Below are positions 1 through 8,084 of a DNA stretch of 46,352 nt, piece by piece (positions within the stretch are counted from its first letter, which is position 1; the number at the start of each line of letters is the position of its first letter). Made by a program: the position numbers and the translations under genes. Under the pieces are notes generated by a model. The model worked only from the letters and a program-made list of their open reading frames with translations. It did not search any database and had not been told where the DNA came from. The stretch spans positions 1,314-47,665 of the forward strand of contig JAOAUE010000027.1 in the NCBI GenBank assembly GCA_030157745.1. Direction: 5' to 3'. This stretch comes from Minisyncoccota bacterium (lineage in GTDB: Bacteria > Patescibacteriota > Minisyncoccia > Phycocordibacterales > UBA9973).

Positions 1-1044
1 AAAAAAATATTTGTCGGTATTTCAGGCGGAGTAGATAGCTCTGTTGTTGCTTATTTGCTCAAAAAACAAGGCTATGACGTGCATGGCATATTTGTAAAGA
101 CTTGGGCACCAGATTGGCTTCCTTGTACTTGGGTAGATGAAAAGCGTGACGCAATGCGAGTCTGCGCATCTCTTGATATACCATTTCATTTCCTAGACGC
201 TGAAGAAGAATATAAAAAAGGTGTAGCAGACTACATGGTAGCTGAATACAGGGCAGGCAGAACTCCAAATCCAGATGTACTGTGCAATCGTGTTATCAAG
301 TTTGGCGCTATGTGGCAGTATGCTAGAGAGCATGGTGCTGACGCTGTTGCTACAGGACATTACGCACAAACTGATGGAAAACATTTGATGAAAGGCTTTG
401 ATGATTCAAAAGATCAAAGTTACTTTCTTTGGATGATAAGTAAAGATGAACTGGAACACATCATGCTTCCAATAGGACATTTAGAGAAGCCTGAAGTTCG
501 CAAGATCGCTGAGAAGGCAAAGCTTTTCACAAGTGACAAAAAAGACAGCCAAGGTATTTGCTTTTTGGGTGATGTTGATATGAGAGAATTCCTCGCTCAC
601 TATATAGAACAAAAAAGTGGACCAGTTATTGATACTAACGGAGAAATAGTAGGTGAGCATGATGGAGTCTGGTTTTATACATTAGGAGAGAGACATGGTT
701 TCAAAGTAACCAAACAAACTACAGACCAAAAGCCTTATTATATAGTTGCTAAAGATATAGAAAAAAATACTCTGATAGTTTCTCACAACCCAAAAACAAA
801 TCTAAATGAAAAAGAAAAGCAAATCATAACTCTACGAGATACCAACTGGTTTTTTGACTTAGAGGAATTAAAAGAGGGTATAACCGCACAAATCCGTTAT
901 CACGGAGAGTTTATCCCAGCAAAGGTAATAAGTGCTGAGACTATTGAGCTCTCTTATTCTGGAACTATTGCCGAAGGACAGTCTTTGGTTTTGTATCATG
1001 GCGACAAAGTTGTCGGCGGAGGTGTAATAGAGAAAATATCATAG
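1..1044 (+). CDS. mnmA: tRNA-specific 2-thiouridylase MnmA (5' end cut by window edge)
   Basis: MnmA adenylates and thiolates U34 of Lys, Glu and Gln tRNAs in the cytoplasm. The reading frame is open from base 1, and the visible protein (347 residues) begins just before the PP-loop SGGVDSS motif, so only a few N-terminal residues should be missing. The two catalytic cysteines are present: NPDVLCN (about residue 95) and GICFLGD (about residue 187). The central domain and the C-terminal beta-barrel follow in normal order and length. An in-frame TTG at base 55 lies inside the PP-loop domain and is not the start. The stop is 15 bases from the next gene. Identification is confident; the true start lies outside the window. 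Confidence 0.95.
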   Translation, partial: KKIFVGISGGVDSSVVAYLLKKQGYDVHGIFVKTWAPDWLPCTWVDEKRDAMRVCASLDIPFHFLDAEEEYKKGVADYMVAEYRAGRTPNPDVLCNRVIKFGAMWQYAREHGADAVATGHYAQTDGKHLMKGFDDSKDQSYFLWMISKDELEHIMLPIGHLEKPEVRKIAEKAKLFTSDKKDSQGICFLGDVDMREFLAHYIEQKSGPVIDTNGEIVGEHDGVWFYTLGERHGFKVTKQTTDQKPYYIVAKDIEKNTLIVSHNPKTNLNEKEKQIITLRDTNWFFDLEELKEGITAQIRYHGEFIPAKVISAETIELSYSGTIAEGQSLVLYHGDKVVGGGVIEKIS

Positions 1045-1059
1045 TATACTTATATTCAT

Positions 1060-1536
1060 ATGCAACAAATTTTTAATATTTTAGGGGCTGATGTTTTTGT
1101 AAGTCTTTTTATCGCTATGGGTCTCGGTATTGCTATAGGAGTCGAGAGGTACTTGGCAGGTAAAACTGCTGGAGTGCGTACTTATACTCTTGTTTCTATG
1201 GGCTCAGCACTCTTTGTGATTATTTCTCAAATCATTACTTCAAGGTTTGCAGGACAAACTTTTGATCCTATGAGAATGGCAGCTCAGATAATCGCAGCTG
1301 TTGGTTTCCTAGGTGTTGGAGCTATTTTCCACAAAGACAACCAAGTTAGTGGTGTTACAACTGCAGCAGGGCTATGGGTTTCAGCGGGAGTAGGTATGGC
1401 TTGTGGCTTTGGACTATATTCTTTGGCTATTATGGCAACACTTCTGACCCTTTTTACTTTTATTGTTCTATGGTTTATCGAAAAACAGATCCGCAAGTTC
1501 TCTCGCCAAGACGACACAACAAACCATTCTCTTTAA
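1060..1536 (+). CDS. MgtC/SapB family membrane protein
   Basis: A 158-residue hydrophobic protein with the MgtC N-terminal domain: several membrane helices, the GIAIGVERYLAGKTAGVRTY stretch near residue 25-45 and the GFLGVGAIFH stretch near residue 83. The C-terminal cytoplasmic ACT-like domain of full-length MgtC is absent; the protein ends in a basic tail after the last helix. The family is associated with Mg2+ limitation and F-type ATPase modulation in other bacteria; the role here is unknown. A TATACT -10 box at 1045-1050 ends 9 bases before the ATG, so the message may be almost leaderless. Confidence 0.85.
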   Translation: MQQIFNILGADVFVSLFIAMGLGIAIGVERYLAGKTAGVRTYTLVSMGSALFVIISQIITSRFAGQTFDPMRMAAQIIAAVGFLGVGAIFHKDNQVSGVTTAAGLWVSAGVGMACGFGLYSLAIMATLLTLFTFIVLWFIEKQIRKFSRQDDTTNHSL

Positions 1537-1584
1537 TATAGACAAAAAACCTATATTTGTTAGGATGTATACAAACTTATCTAT

Positions 1585-1833
1585 ATGCCTATTTTAAATA
1601 AAGGTTTTTTACCACCTTCTCGGGTTAATATTGATAACCTCAAGAAGTTATCAGAAGACTTCAGGCCTAATCACTGCTCTTTTAGCTTAGCATTGAACAT
1701 TGATTCATCACCTGAAGCTATTTACGCCGCTGGCGCTAAGCTGACAATGGACCTAAAGAAATTTTCAGAAAGTGGTTTTACAGATGAATCAATAGGGTTG
1801 AAGCCTATAACGAGTAGTTTTTTTAAAGAGTAG
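1585..1833 (+). CDS. Hypothetical 82-residue protein
   Basis: A short ORF between the MgtC-like gene and alaS, ended by its own terminator-like hairpin. The product is soluble, with no membrane segment or signal peptide, one cysteine (about residue 32) and a predicted alpha-helical middle. I do not recognise a family. It looks real because it fills the gap, is followed by a hairpin and T-tract, and has no competing ORF. It could be a lineage-specific small protein. No function is proposed. Confidence 0.55.
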   Translation: MPILNKGFLPPSRVNIDNLKKLSEDFRPNHCSFSLALNIDSSPEAIYAAGAKLTMDLKKFSESGFTDESIGLKPITSSFFKE

Positions 1834-1857
1834 CCGGTTTCTGGTTACCCTTTTTTT
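1830..1857 (+). terminator. Intrinsic terminator after the 82-residue ORF
   Basis: Seven-pair stem GTAGCCG/TGGTTAC (two G-U pairs) with loop GTTTC, then CCC and seven T. The left arm begins at the stop codon of the preceding ORF. Confidence 0.7.
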
Positions 1858-1887
1858 ATTACTTTTTTTTTGCTAAAGTAAGACTAT

Positions 1888-3636
1888 ATGACATCCTCTG
1901 AGATCAGAAAACGGTTTTTGGACTTTTTTGCCAAGCGTGGACATGCAATTTTGCCTAGTGCGCCGTTAGTACCCAAAAACGATCCGTCAGTACTTTTCAA
2001 CACTGCTGGTATGCAACCGCTTGTGCCTTTTCTTATGGGCGAAAAGCATCCATTAGGAAATCGTCTAGCGAGTTGTCAAAAGTGTGTTCGCACTGTAGAT
2101 ATTGAAGAAGTAGGGAATCATAAAAATTTAAGTTTTTTTGAAATGCTTGGCAACTGGTCACTCGGCTCATATTTTAAAGAAGAATCCATTGGTTGGAGTT
2201 ATGAGTTCCTAACTTCAAAAGAAGAAGGGCTCGGTTTAGATCCAAAGCGCCTATATGTCACTGTTTTTGAAGGCGACGAAGACGCACCAAGAGATATGGA
2301 GGCGGTAGAGATATGGAAAAAATTTATTCCGGAAAATCGCATATATTTCCTCCCGAAGAAAAACAACTGGTGGAGCCCAGGAGACAATGGCCCGTGCGGA
2401 CCTGATACTGAAATGTTTTATGATGTAACCGAGAAAGGTCTTGGGGACTTAACTCATGAAGAATATGTGGTAGCTGATGACAAGGGTGAGGTTGTTGAGA
2501 TTTGGAACAACGTCTTCATGGAGTACGAAAAGAAAGACGGGAAAGTCATCGGCAAACTCCAGCAAAAAAATGTAGACACTGGTAGCGGGCTGGAGCGAGT
2601 TACGATGCTTATGCAAGGTAAAAGAAATGTCTATGAATCAGATGTTTTTGCTCCTGCTATGGAGTTTATTGAACTTAATACAAAAGGCATCCCTGATGAG
2701 CGCAGTGCACGTATTATTGCTGACCACACTCGTTCTGCAACTATGCTAATAGCTGATGGAGTAGTACCTTCGAACAAAGATCAAGGTTATGTACTTCGAA
2801 GATTTATTCGTAGGGCAGTAGTTCAAGCCAAAAACATTGGTTTTTCTTATGAACTTCTTGGAGTATTACAAAGTGGCTTTATGGCAAAGTACGAAGACGT
2901 ATATCCAGAACTCAAAGAAAATGTAGACGCACAAAAAGAAATATTTAATAAAGAAGTAGAAAAGTTCATCAAAACTCTTGAGGCAGGGCTGAAAGAGTTT
3001 GAAAAAGGAACTGATCCTTTTATACTAGCTACTACTTATGGTTTTCCTATTGAAGTCACCGAAGAAATAGCCAAAGAAAAAGGTATAACTATAGACAGAG
3101 CCGATTTTGATCAAAAAATGAAAGCTCACCAAGAAGCATCTCGCGCTGGAGCAGAGCAAAAGTTCAAAGGAGGTCTTGCAAACACCAGCGAACAAACAAC
3201 CCGTCTTCACACAGCTCACCATTTACTATTAAAGGCTCTACAAGAAGTTGTCAGTCCTGACATTCACCAAAAAGGCTCAAATATCACCGAAGAGCGACTG
3301 CGTATAGACTTTAACTTTGATAGAAAACTGACAGAAGAAGAAAAGAGTGCAGTAGAGAACAAAGTAAACGAGTGGATAAGGCAAGATTTGAAGGTAGTAA
3401 AAAGAGAAATGCCACGAGAAGATGCAGAGAAGCTCGGCGCGGAAATGGAGTTTGGAGTCAAATATCCAGAGGTTGTTTCTGTTTACTTTATTGAAGATGT
3501 AAATGGAAATACTGTATCAAAAGAATTTTGTGGTGGTCCGCATGTAGAGCGCATAGGGACATTGGGAACTTTCAAAATCCAAAAAGAAGAGGCTTCTTCA
3601 GCTGGAGTGCGTCGTATCAAAGCCATTCTAAGTTAA
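1888..3636 (+). CDS. alaS: Alanyl-tRNA synthetase, short form
   Basis: Charges tRNA-Ala and hydrolyses mischarged product. At 582 residues it is far shorter than the roughly 875 of most bacteria. The class II catalytic core is intact (GNHKNLSFFEMLGNWSLGSY, the WWSPGDNGPCGPDTE loop, IIADHTRSATMLIADG). The editing domain is also intact: HTAHH (about residue 437) and the CGGPH motif near the C-terminus supply the metal ligands. The protein ends soon after the editing domain, so the linker and C-Ala (DHHA1-like) domain are missing. I know this shortened form from Patescibacteria. The ATG at 1888 gives the normal MTSSEIRKRFLDFFAKRGH start. Confidence 0.96.
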   Translation: MTSSEIRKRFLDFFAKRGHAILPSAPLVPKNDPSVLFNTAGMQPLVPFLMGEKHPLGNRLASCQKCVRTVDIEEVGNHKNLSFFEMLGNWSLGSYFKEESIGWSYEFLTSKEEGLGLDPKRLYVTVFEGDEDAPRDMEAVEIWKKFIPENRIYFLPKKNNWWSPGDNGPCGPDTEMFYDVTEKGLGDLTHEEYVVADDKGEVVEIWNNVFMEYEKKDGKVIGKLQQKNVDTGSGLERVTMLMQGKRNVYESDVFAPAMEFIELNTKGIPDERSARIIADHTRSATMLIADGVVPSNKDQGYVLRRFIRRAVVQAKNIGFSYELLGVLQSGFMAKYEDVYPELKENVDAQKEIFNKEVEKFIKTLEAGLKEFEKGTDPFILATTYGFPIEVTEEIAKEKGITIDRADFDQKMKAHQEASRAGAEQKFKGGLANTSEQTTRLHTAHHLLLKALQEVVSPDIHQKGSNITEERLRIDFNFDRKLTEEEKSAVENKVNEWIRQDLKVVKREMPREDAEKLGAEMEFGVKYPEVVSVYFIEDVNGNTVSKEFCGGPHVERIGTLGTFKIQKEEASSAGVRRIKAILS

Positions 3637-3638
3637 AC

Positions 3639-3720
3639 AAAAAATAACATTGATTTTATTAGCGAGAACTGTTTGAGCAAAGCGAGTTTTCGAGATAGTA
3701 AAATCAATGTTATTTTTTAT
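3639..3720 (+). terminator. Long nested hairpin, alaS terminator / repeat element copy 1
   Basis: The outer arms are at about 3639-3660 and 3697-3719: about 20 perfect pairs (AATAACATTGATTTTA and complement) plus a wobble. Inside is a second stem CGAGAACT/AGTTTTCG. The right arm ends in a T-rich run, suiting termination of alaS. The inner core (GAGAACTGTTTGAG, 6 bases, GAGTTTTCGAGA) recurs at 36319-36362 with different outer arms, which makes this a dispersed element and not just a local terminator. Confidence 0.7.
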
Positions 3721-3733
3721 TCTCAAAGCAACT

Positions 3734-3744
3734 GATGCTATAAT
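3734..3744 (+). promoter_or_regulatory. Extended -10 promoter, near-leaderless
   Basis: GATGCTATAAT: a perfect TATAAT at 3739-3744 with the TG extension. It ends 8 bases before the ATG at 3753. No good -35 is visible. Confidence 0.6.
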
Positions 3745-3752
3745 ATAAACAC

Positions 3753-4925
3753 ATGTCTAAACAAAACGGCAAAATTATTCCTGTTGCGATTTTTGATATT
3801 AGTTCTAGCTCTGTCGCTGGGTCACATACACTAATAAACAAGACCGGAGAAGGCAAATCAAATGTTTCTTTTTTAGCAAGTTCTAGAAAATTTTTAGAAC
3901 CAAAGGAAGATATAGATATAGCTCGCTTTGTCTCTGACAACCTGGCATCCCTAGAGTCTGTCATAGCAACCTTACAAAAGGCTGATAACCACAAACCAAA
4001 AGAAGTCTTTGTCTTACTTAGCTCTCCTTGGTTCGTTTCGCAAACTAGAAATATAGTCTACACCAAGACTAGTCCCTTTGTTTGTACCCAAAAACTGATA
4101 GATTCTTTGATCCAAAAAGAAATAGACTTCGTTGTTGAGCATGATATGGAGAGATTTGGCTCTATGGGTACCGACGGCAAAATAATAGAGAAACAAATAT
4201 CAAAAATAACTCTAAACGGCTACGCTACCAACAATCCCTTTAACAAAAAAACAACAAGTCTAGAAATTTCTATACTAGTTACTGTTTCTCCGAACAAAAT
4301 AGTAAAAGAATTTATTTCAAAAATACAAAAAGCTTACGGTAGACCAAAGATAACTTTTGCGACTAGTCCATATGCTACGTTTATAGCAACCAGAGACTTC
4401 AATAATGCTCCAGAGGAGCTTTTGATAATAGACGCAGGAGAAGAAACTACAGACATAGCATTTATAAAAAACCATATTTTCCTTTATCAGCAGTCTTTCC
4501 CAATTGGATTTTATGAGCTTTATAGGAAAATATCAGCCTCAAATCACGGGACATTACTTGAAACTAGGGCATTAGTAGAAACATTCAGACTAGGCAAACT
4601 CTCTGCACAAATAACAAGCAACTTACAAAAAATAACCGAAGACTTCGGTGAAGCTTGGGGCAATAAACTCAAAGAGAGTTTGCAAATCTCTCAAAATTTT
4701 AAAATACCTGAGAATATTTATATTATTTCTATGGCGCCATTTACTTCTTTTTTCTTATCTTATGTAAAAAATAGTGAATTCATAAAAAATTTCATTTCAG
4801 GAACAAAACCAAATACCTCTGAAGTAGAGTCAACACTCTTCACTAGCCATATAAGCTCTATAGACCCTGAAAATATCGACAACACACTGACAGTCGGAGC
4901 ATTGTTTGCATCTAGAGTCCTATAA
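3753..4925 (+). CDS. Actin-like ATPase of the FtsA/PilM type
   Basis: A 390-residue protein with actin-fold landmarks: a phosphate-1-like loop (VAIFDISSSSVAGS, residues 11-24), a long middle segment that fits the SHS2 region of FtsA/PilM proteins, and a phosphate-2 loop LLIIDAGEETTDIAFI (about residue 225). It has no membrane segment. FtsA anchors FtsZ to the membrane; PilM binds the cytoplasmic tail of PilN in type IV pilus machines. The next gene, 10 bases on, encodes a single-pass membrane protein with a short cytoplasmic tail, which looks more like a PilM-PilN pairing than FtsA-FtsZ. The subfamily is not settled. Confidence 0.7.
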   Translation: MSKQNGKIIPVAIFDISSSSVAGSHTLINKTGEGKSNVSFLASSRKFLEPKEDIDIARFVSDNLASLESVIATLQKADNHKPKEVFVLLSSPWFVSQTRNIVYTKTSPFVCTQKLIDSLIQKEIDFVVEHDMERFGSMGTDGKIIEKQISKITLNGYATNNPFNKKTTSLEISILVTVSPNKIVKEFISKIQKAYGRPKITFATSPYATFIATRDFNNAPEELLIIDAGEETTDIAFIKNHIFLYQQSFPIGFYELYRKISASNHGTLLETRALVETFRLGKLSAQITSNLQKITEDFGEAWGNKLKESLQISQNFKIPENIYIISMAPFTSFFLSYVKNSEFIKNFISGTKPNTSEVESTLFTSHISSIDPENIDNTLTVGALFASRVL

Positions 4926-4935
4926 AAAACATATT

Positions 4936-6183
4936 ATGAAACTCTATGATGTCATCAGAAAAGAAAAGCTACCGGAGAAGGCCTCAGAAGAGCCTAGAGA
5001 AGAGTTTGTATTTGAAAACAAACCAAAACCAACAACCAGACGTAAGAAGATTATTTTCTTTGCTCTAGTTAGTATCTTTGTTTGCCTGATTTATATATTG
5101 GGAGTAAAGCTTGTTAGAGCAAAAGTTACGATTCATGAACGTAGTATCCCTTTTAATATAGAAAACACGATCATAGAACTCCCTCATGAAAAAAACAGTG
5201 ACCCAAAAAGGCTTTCATTCCAAACAATGACTATTCAAAGCGAGATAAATAGAGAAATATTTGGATCAGAACTTACCCAGATAACAGGCAAAGCAAAAGG
5301 TAGCGTCATTTTTATCAATGAATACTCAAAATCTTCTATAACACTAAAAAGTGGAACAAAACTTATAGGCCAAAATGGCAAAACATACCAAACAAACCAA
5401 AGCGTAGTTATACCTGGCTATACAATAGACGCAAAAAAGAAGAAAGTCTCCGGCGCCTCTAGTTCTGTCGTTATTACAGCCGTAGAAACAGGACCAAATT
5501 CAAACTCAAAAGGTATGTCTTTGAGTATTTCTGGATACAGCGGGTCAAAAAAGTCTCAAGTTTACGCTAGAACAGTAGGAGAGTTGCTAGGAGGTGAGTC
5601 AGGAATGCGACACACAATATCAGAAGCTGAACGCGAAGGAGTTGTCGAGTCTCTCAAAACCCAGCTTTCTGAGAGGCTACGTCGAGAAACAAGAGCACAA
5701 GTCCCTAGTGGTTTTATTACTTACCCAGACCTACAGTTTATTTCTATAGATCCAGATAGTCTAAGTCTTTCAGGGGAGGGTGTGAAATTTAGCGCAAAAA
5801 TAAAAGGCACTATGGTTTCTTATCTAATCCCTCAGAGTTTACTGGAGAGTGCTATAGCCAAAGAAGTTCTTAGTGATTCTTCTTATAGAGAAGTGGCTAT
5901 ACCTAACATAAGTGATTTGGATGTTTCTCCCGAAAGCGCTATACCGGCGAACTCTGGAACACCACCGAACAGTATTTCTATAAAGATCTCTGGTAGTGGC
6001 AATATCATTACCAAAGCTTCAAAAGAGCTTATAAAACAAGCTCTTATTGGAACTAGTAGGAATAAATTTGATTCTTTAATAGCAAATTTTCAAGAGATAG
6101 AATCAGCCGAATTTAAGCTTATTCCTTTTTGGTCTCCATTTTTCCCAAATCAAGATAGACTTTTCAACATAGAAACCAAATAA
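4936..6183 (+). CDS. Membrane-anchored baseplate J-like protein
   Basis: A 415-residue protein with a basic cytoplasmic tail, one membrane helix at about residues 37-60, and a long extracytoplasmic part. The section around residues 115-185 (ITGKAKGSVIFINEYSKS, LKSGTKLIGQNGKTYQT, VVITAVETGPNSNSKG) has the pattern I associate with the phage baseplate J/gp47-type domain that is frequent in Patescibacteria membrane proteins. An upstream in-frame TTG at 4906 overlaps the previous gene; I prefer the ATG at 4936. The gene probably forms an operon with the actin-like ATPase. The function is inferred to be envelope or surface machinery. Confidence 0.6.
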   Translation: MKLYDVIRKEKLPEKASEEPREEFVFENKPKPTTRRKKIIFFALVSIFVCLIYILGVKLVRAKVTIHERSIPFNIENTIIELPHEKNSDPKRLSFQTMTIQSEINREIFGSELTQITGKAKGSVIFINEYSKSSITLKSGTKLIGQNGKTYQTNQSVVIPGYTIDAKKKKVSGASSSVVITAVETGPNSNSKGMSLSISGYSGSKKSQVYARTVGELLGGESGMRHTISEAEREGVVESLKTQLSERLRRETRAQVPSGFITYPDLQFISIDPDSLSLSGEGVKFSAKIKGTMVSYLIPQSLLESAIAKEVLSDSSYREVAIPNISDLDVSPESAIPANSGTPPNSISIKISGSGNIITKASKELIKQALIGTSRNKFDSLIANFQEIESAEFKLIPFWSPFFPNQDRLFNIETK

Positions 6184-6186
6184 AGT

Positions 6187-6215
6187 TTGACCTTTTTTTG
6201 GCTTTGTAGTATATT
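6187..6215 (+). promoter_or_regulatory. Promoter of infA
   Basis: TTGACC (6187-6192), 17-base spacer, TATATT (6210-6215). The ATG is at 6230, so the leader is about 8 bases. Confidence 0.7.
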
Positions 6216-6229
6216 GTCTTTTGTAACTC

Positions 6230-6439
6230 ATGACAGATCAGCCAAATGTTGTTAAGGGCACTATTTTAGAAGCTCTGCCAAATACTATGTTTCGAGTTGA
6301 ACTCGATACTGGGGCTACCCAAGTGGCTTATTTAGCTGGAAAAATGAGATTAAATCGTATCAAGGTTTTAGTGGGAGATACTGTTGAGGTACTCCAAGAC
6401 CCGTACGGTGGAAAAGGACGTATTGTCAGAAGAATGTAA
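6230..6439 (+). CDS. infA: Translation initiation factor IF-1
   Basis: A 69-residue single OB-fold protein that binds the 30S A site during initiation. The sequence follows the family closely: VKGTILEALPNTMFRVEL at the start, KMRLNRIKVLVGDTVEV in the middle and GRIVRRM at the end. The length is normal. It opens the ribosomal operon, in the usual infA-rpmJ-rpsM-rpsK order. Confidence 0.97.
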   Translation: MTDQPNVVKGTILEALPNTMFRVELDTGATQVAYLAGKMRLNRIKVLVGDTVEVLQDPYGGKGRIVRRM

Positions 6440-6451
6440 ATAGTATATAAT
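6423..6451 (+). promoter_or_regulatory. Internal promoter for rpmJ and the ribosomal operon
   Basis: TTGTCA (6423-6428), 17-base spacer, TATAAT (6446-6451). The -35 lies inside the 3' end of infA. It would give a transcript with a leader of about 28 bases before rpmJ. Confidence 0.7.
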
Positions 6452-6485
6452 AGCCCTCTCTGACCGAGAAACCTTTCCTATTTTT

Positions 6486-6596
6486 ATGAAAATAAGATCA
6501 ACTGTAAAAAAAATGTGTGCTAAGTGTAAGATTGTTAAACGCAATCGCCATTTAGTTGTTATTTGCGAAAATCCAAAGCACAAACAAAAACAATAA
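6486..6596 (+). CDS. rpmJ: Ribosomal protein bL36
   Basis: A 36-residue protein (MKIRSTVKKMCAKCK at the start, ending in KHKQKQ). The four zinc ligands of the zinc-binding form are present: Cys11, Cys14, Cys27 and His32. bL36 sits in the large subunit near 23S rRNA helices 89-97. It lies between infA and rpsM, the canonical place, 4 bases before rpsM. Confidence 0.95.
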   Translation: MKIRSTVKKMCAKCKIVKRNRHLVVICENPKHKQKQ

Positions 6597-6600
6597 TATT

Positions 6601-6981
6601 ATGCGTATTTTAGGTATAAACATTCCAAATGAAAAGCGACTAGATATTGGGCTTACAAGTCTCTATGGTGTTGGCTCAGCTACAGCTCTCAAAGTTTTAA
6701 AACAAGTTAAGGTTGATCCTAGCACAAAAAGTAAAGACCTTTCGATAGACCAAGAAAATGCTATCAGAAAATTGATAGAAGAAATGACTATAGAAGGTAA
6801 CCTCCGCCGAGAAATAGCTTCAAATGTAAAAAGACTAAAGGATATCAAAGCTTACAGAGGTATCCGCCACATGAGAAAGCTTCCTGTAAAAGGGCAACGA
6901 ACAAAAACAAACTCTAGAACTGTTCGAGGAAACGTAAGAAACACAATGGCCTCAGGTCGTCGTAAAGAAAGTAAAACATAA
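6601..6981 (+). CDS. rpsM: Ribosomal protein uS13
   Basis: A 126-residue small-subunit head protein that contacts the P-site tRNA and forms bridges with the 50S. Family landmarks: MRILGINIPNEKRLDIGLTS at the start, the helix-hairpin-helix LYGVGSATALKVL, and the basic tail RHMRKLPVKGQRTKTNSRT. An in-frame upstream start at 6556 lies inside rpmJ; the ATG at 6601 matches the family's MARIAGV-type start. Rps genes follow at 6-base and 4-base spacing, so they are cotranscribed. Confidence 0.96.
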   Translation: MRILGINIPNEKRLDIGLTSLYGVGSATALKVLKQVKVDPSTKSKDLSIDQENAIRKLIEEMTIEGNLRREIASNVKRLKDIKAYRGIRHMRKLPVKGQRTKTNSRTVRGNVRNTMASGRRKESKT

Positions 6982-6987
6982 AAAATC

Positions 6988-7419
6988 ATGGGAAAAAAAC
7001 GAATTGCAACTCAAGAAGGACAACTGGTGGACGCGAAGGCGCGTTCTTCTACAGCGCGCGGAGCTAAGAAAAAGCTCGTTACTTGCATGCTTTCTATCGA
7101 ATCAACCTTCAACAACACAAAAGCTGTTGTTTCTGACCTCAAAGGAAACGTTCTCTTTTGGTCTTCTTCTGGCTCACTAGGATTTAAAGGTGCTAAAAAG
7201 GGTACTCCTTTCGCTGCTTCAAAAGTAGGAGAAATCTTGGCTGAAAAAGCAGTAACTGCTGGCATAAAAGAAGTTCACGCAGTTGTAACTGGAGTAGGTT
7301 CAGGTCGCGAACCACTTATCCGTGCCTTTGTAGCCCCTGGTATCGATCTTCTTTCTATAAAAGACCGAACACCGGTGCCACACAACGGTCCAAAGCCTAA
7401 GAAACCTCGAAGAGTATAA
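6988..7419 (+). CDS. rpsK: Ribosomal protein uS11
   Basis: A 143-residue platform protein of the 30S subunit. Conserved sections are present: STFNNTKAVVSDLKGNVLFWSS, GFKGAKKGTPFAA, and the C-terminal SIKDRTPVPHNGPKPKKPRRV. The N-terminal extension of about 25 residues before the core is basic and slightly longer than the minimal family form. It lies 6 bases after rpsM. Confidence 0.96.
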   Translation: MGKKRIATQEGQLVDAKARSSTARGAKKKLVTCMLSIESTFNNTKAVVSDLKGNVLFWSSSGSLGFKGAKKGTPFAASKVGEILAEKAVTAGIKEVHAVVTGVGSGREPLIRAFVAPGIDLLSIKDRTPVPHNGPKPKKPRRV

Positions 7420-7423
7420 ACAT

Positions 7424-8035
7424 ATGAAAACAATTGCAAAATACAAAATGTGTCGTCGTTTAGGAGCAGGAGTGTTTGAGAAGTGTCAAACACAAAAATT
7501 CGCTGCTGTCGAACAAAAAACAGTTAGAGGCGGAGCAAACGCAAAGCGTCCAAAGGCTCTATCTGGTTTCGGTCTTCAACTTCTTGAAAAACAAAAAGTT
7601 AGATTTACTTATGGTATCAGTGAAAAGCAACTACAAAACTACGTGAAAGCTTCTTCTACTGCAAAAGATATGTCAGTAACTGACAAACTAAATGAGCTCC
7701 TCGAAACTCGTCTCGATAATGTTATCTATCGTCTTGGCTTTGCGCCAACTCGTAGACAAGCTCGTCAAATGGCTTCTCACGGACACTTCACAGTAAACGG
7801 TAAAAAGTCAACTATTCCATCTCAACATCTCCACACTGGAGACATTGTGGCAGTGCGAGAAGGAAGTCGTGGATCAGCACTTTTTGCTGATTACGTAAAA
7901 AATATGAAAGATAGAAACTACCCATCTTGGCTTAAACTCTCTCCGGAACAAATGCAAGCTGAAGTAGTTTCAAAGCCAAAAAACGAGGAGCAATTCCTCA
8001 AATTTGAAACTGTGCTTGAGTTCTATAGTCGTTAA
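7424..8035 (+). CDS. rpsD: Ribosomal protein uS4
   Basis: A 203-residue 30S assembly-initiator protein that binds 16S rRNA and, in many bacteria, represses its own operon. The N-terminal region has CRRLGAGVFEKC-type residues, where the family often has a zinc site, but I see only two closely placed cysteines. The S4 RNA-binding domain is clear: ETRLDNVIYRLGFAPTRRQARQMASHGHFTVNGKK, about residues 92-126. The start is 4 bases after rpsK. Confidence 0.96.
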   Translation: MKTIAKYKMCRRLGAGVFEKCQTQKFAAVEQKTVRGGANAKRPKALSGFGLQLLEKQKVRFTYGISEKQLQNYVKASSTAKDMSVTDKLNELLETRLDNVIYRLGFAPTRRQARQMASHGHFTVNGKKSTIPSQHLHTGDIVAVREGSRGSALFADYVKNMKDRNYPSWLKLSPEQMQAEVVSKPKNEEQFLKFETVLEFYSR

Positions 8036-8047
8036 TAAAGCATAAAC

Positions 8048-8076
8048 TTGCAAAAATTACAAAATAATTGTATTAT
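8048..8076 (+). promoter_or_regulatory. Promoter of rpoA, near-leaderless
   Basis: TTGCAA (8048-8053), 17-base spacer, TATTAT (8071-8076). The ATG of rpoA begins 8 bases after the -10, so the RNA start would fall at or next to the start codon. Confidence 0.65.
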
Positions 8077-8084
8077 TTAAAACC

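Noticed and set aside
55..57. TTG as the mnmA start
   Set aside because: The frame is open upstream and bases 1-54 encode the conserved PP-loop, so the start is outside the window.
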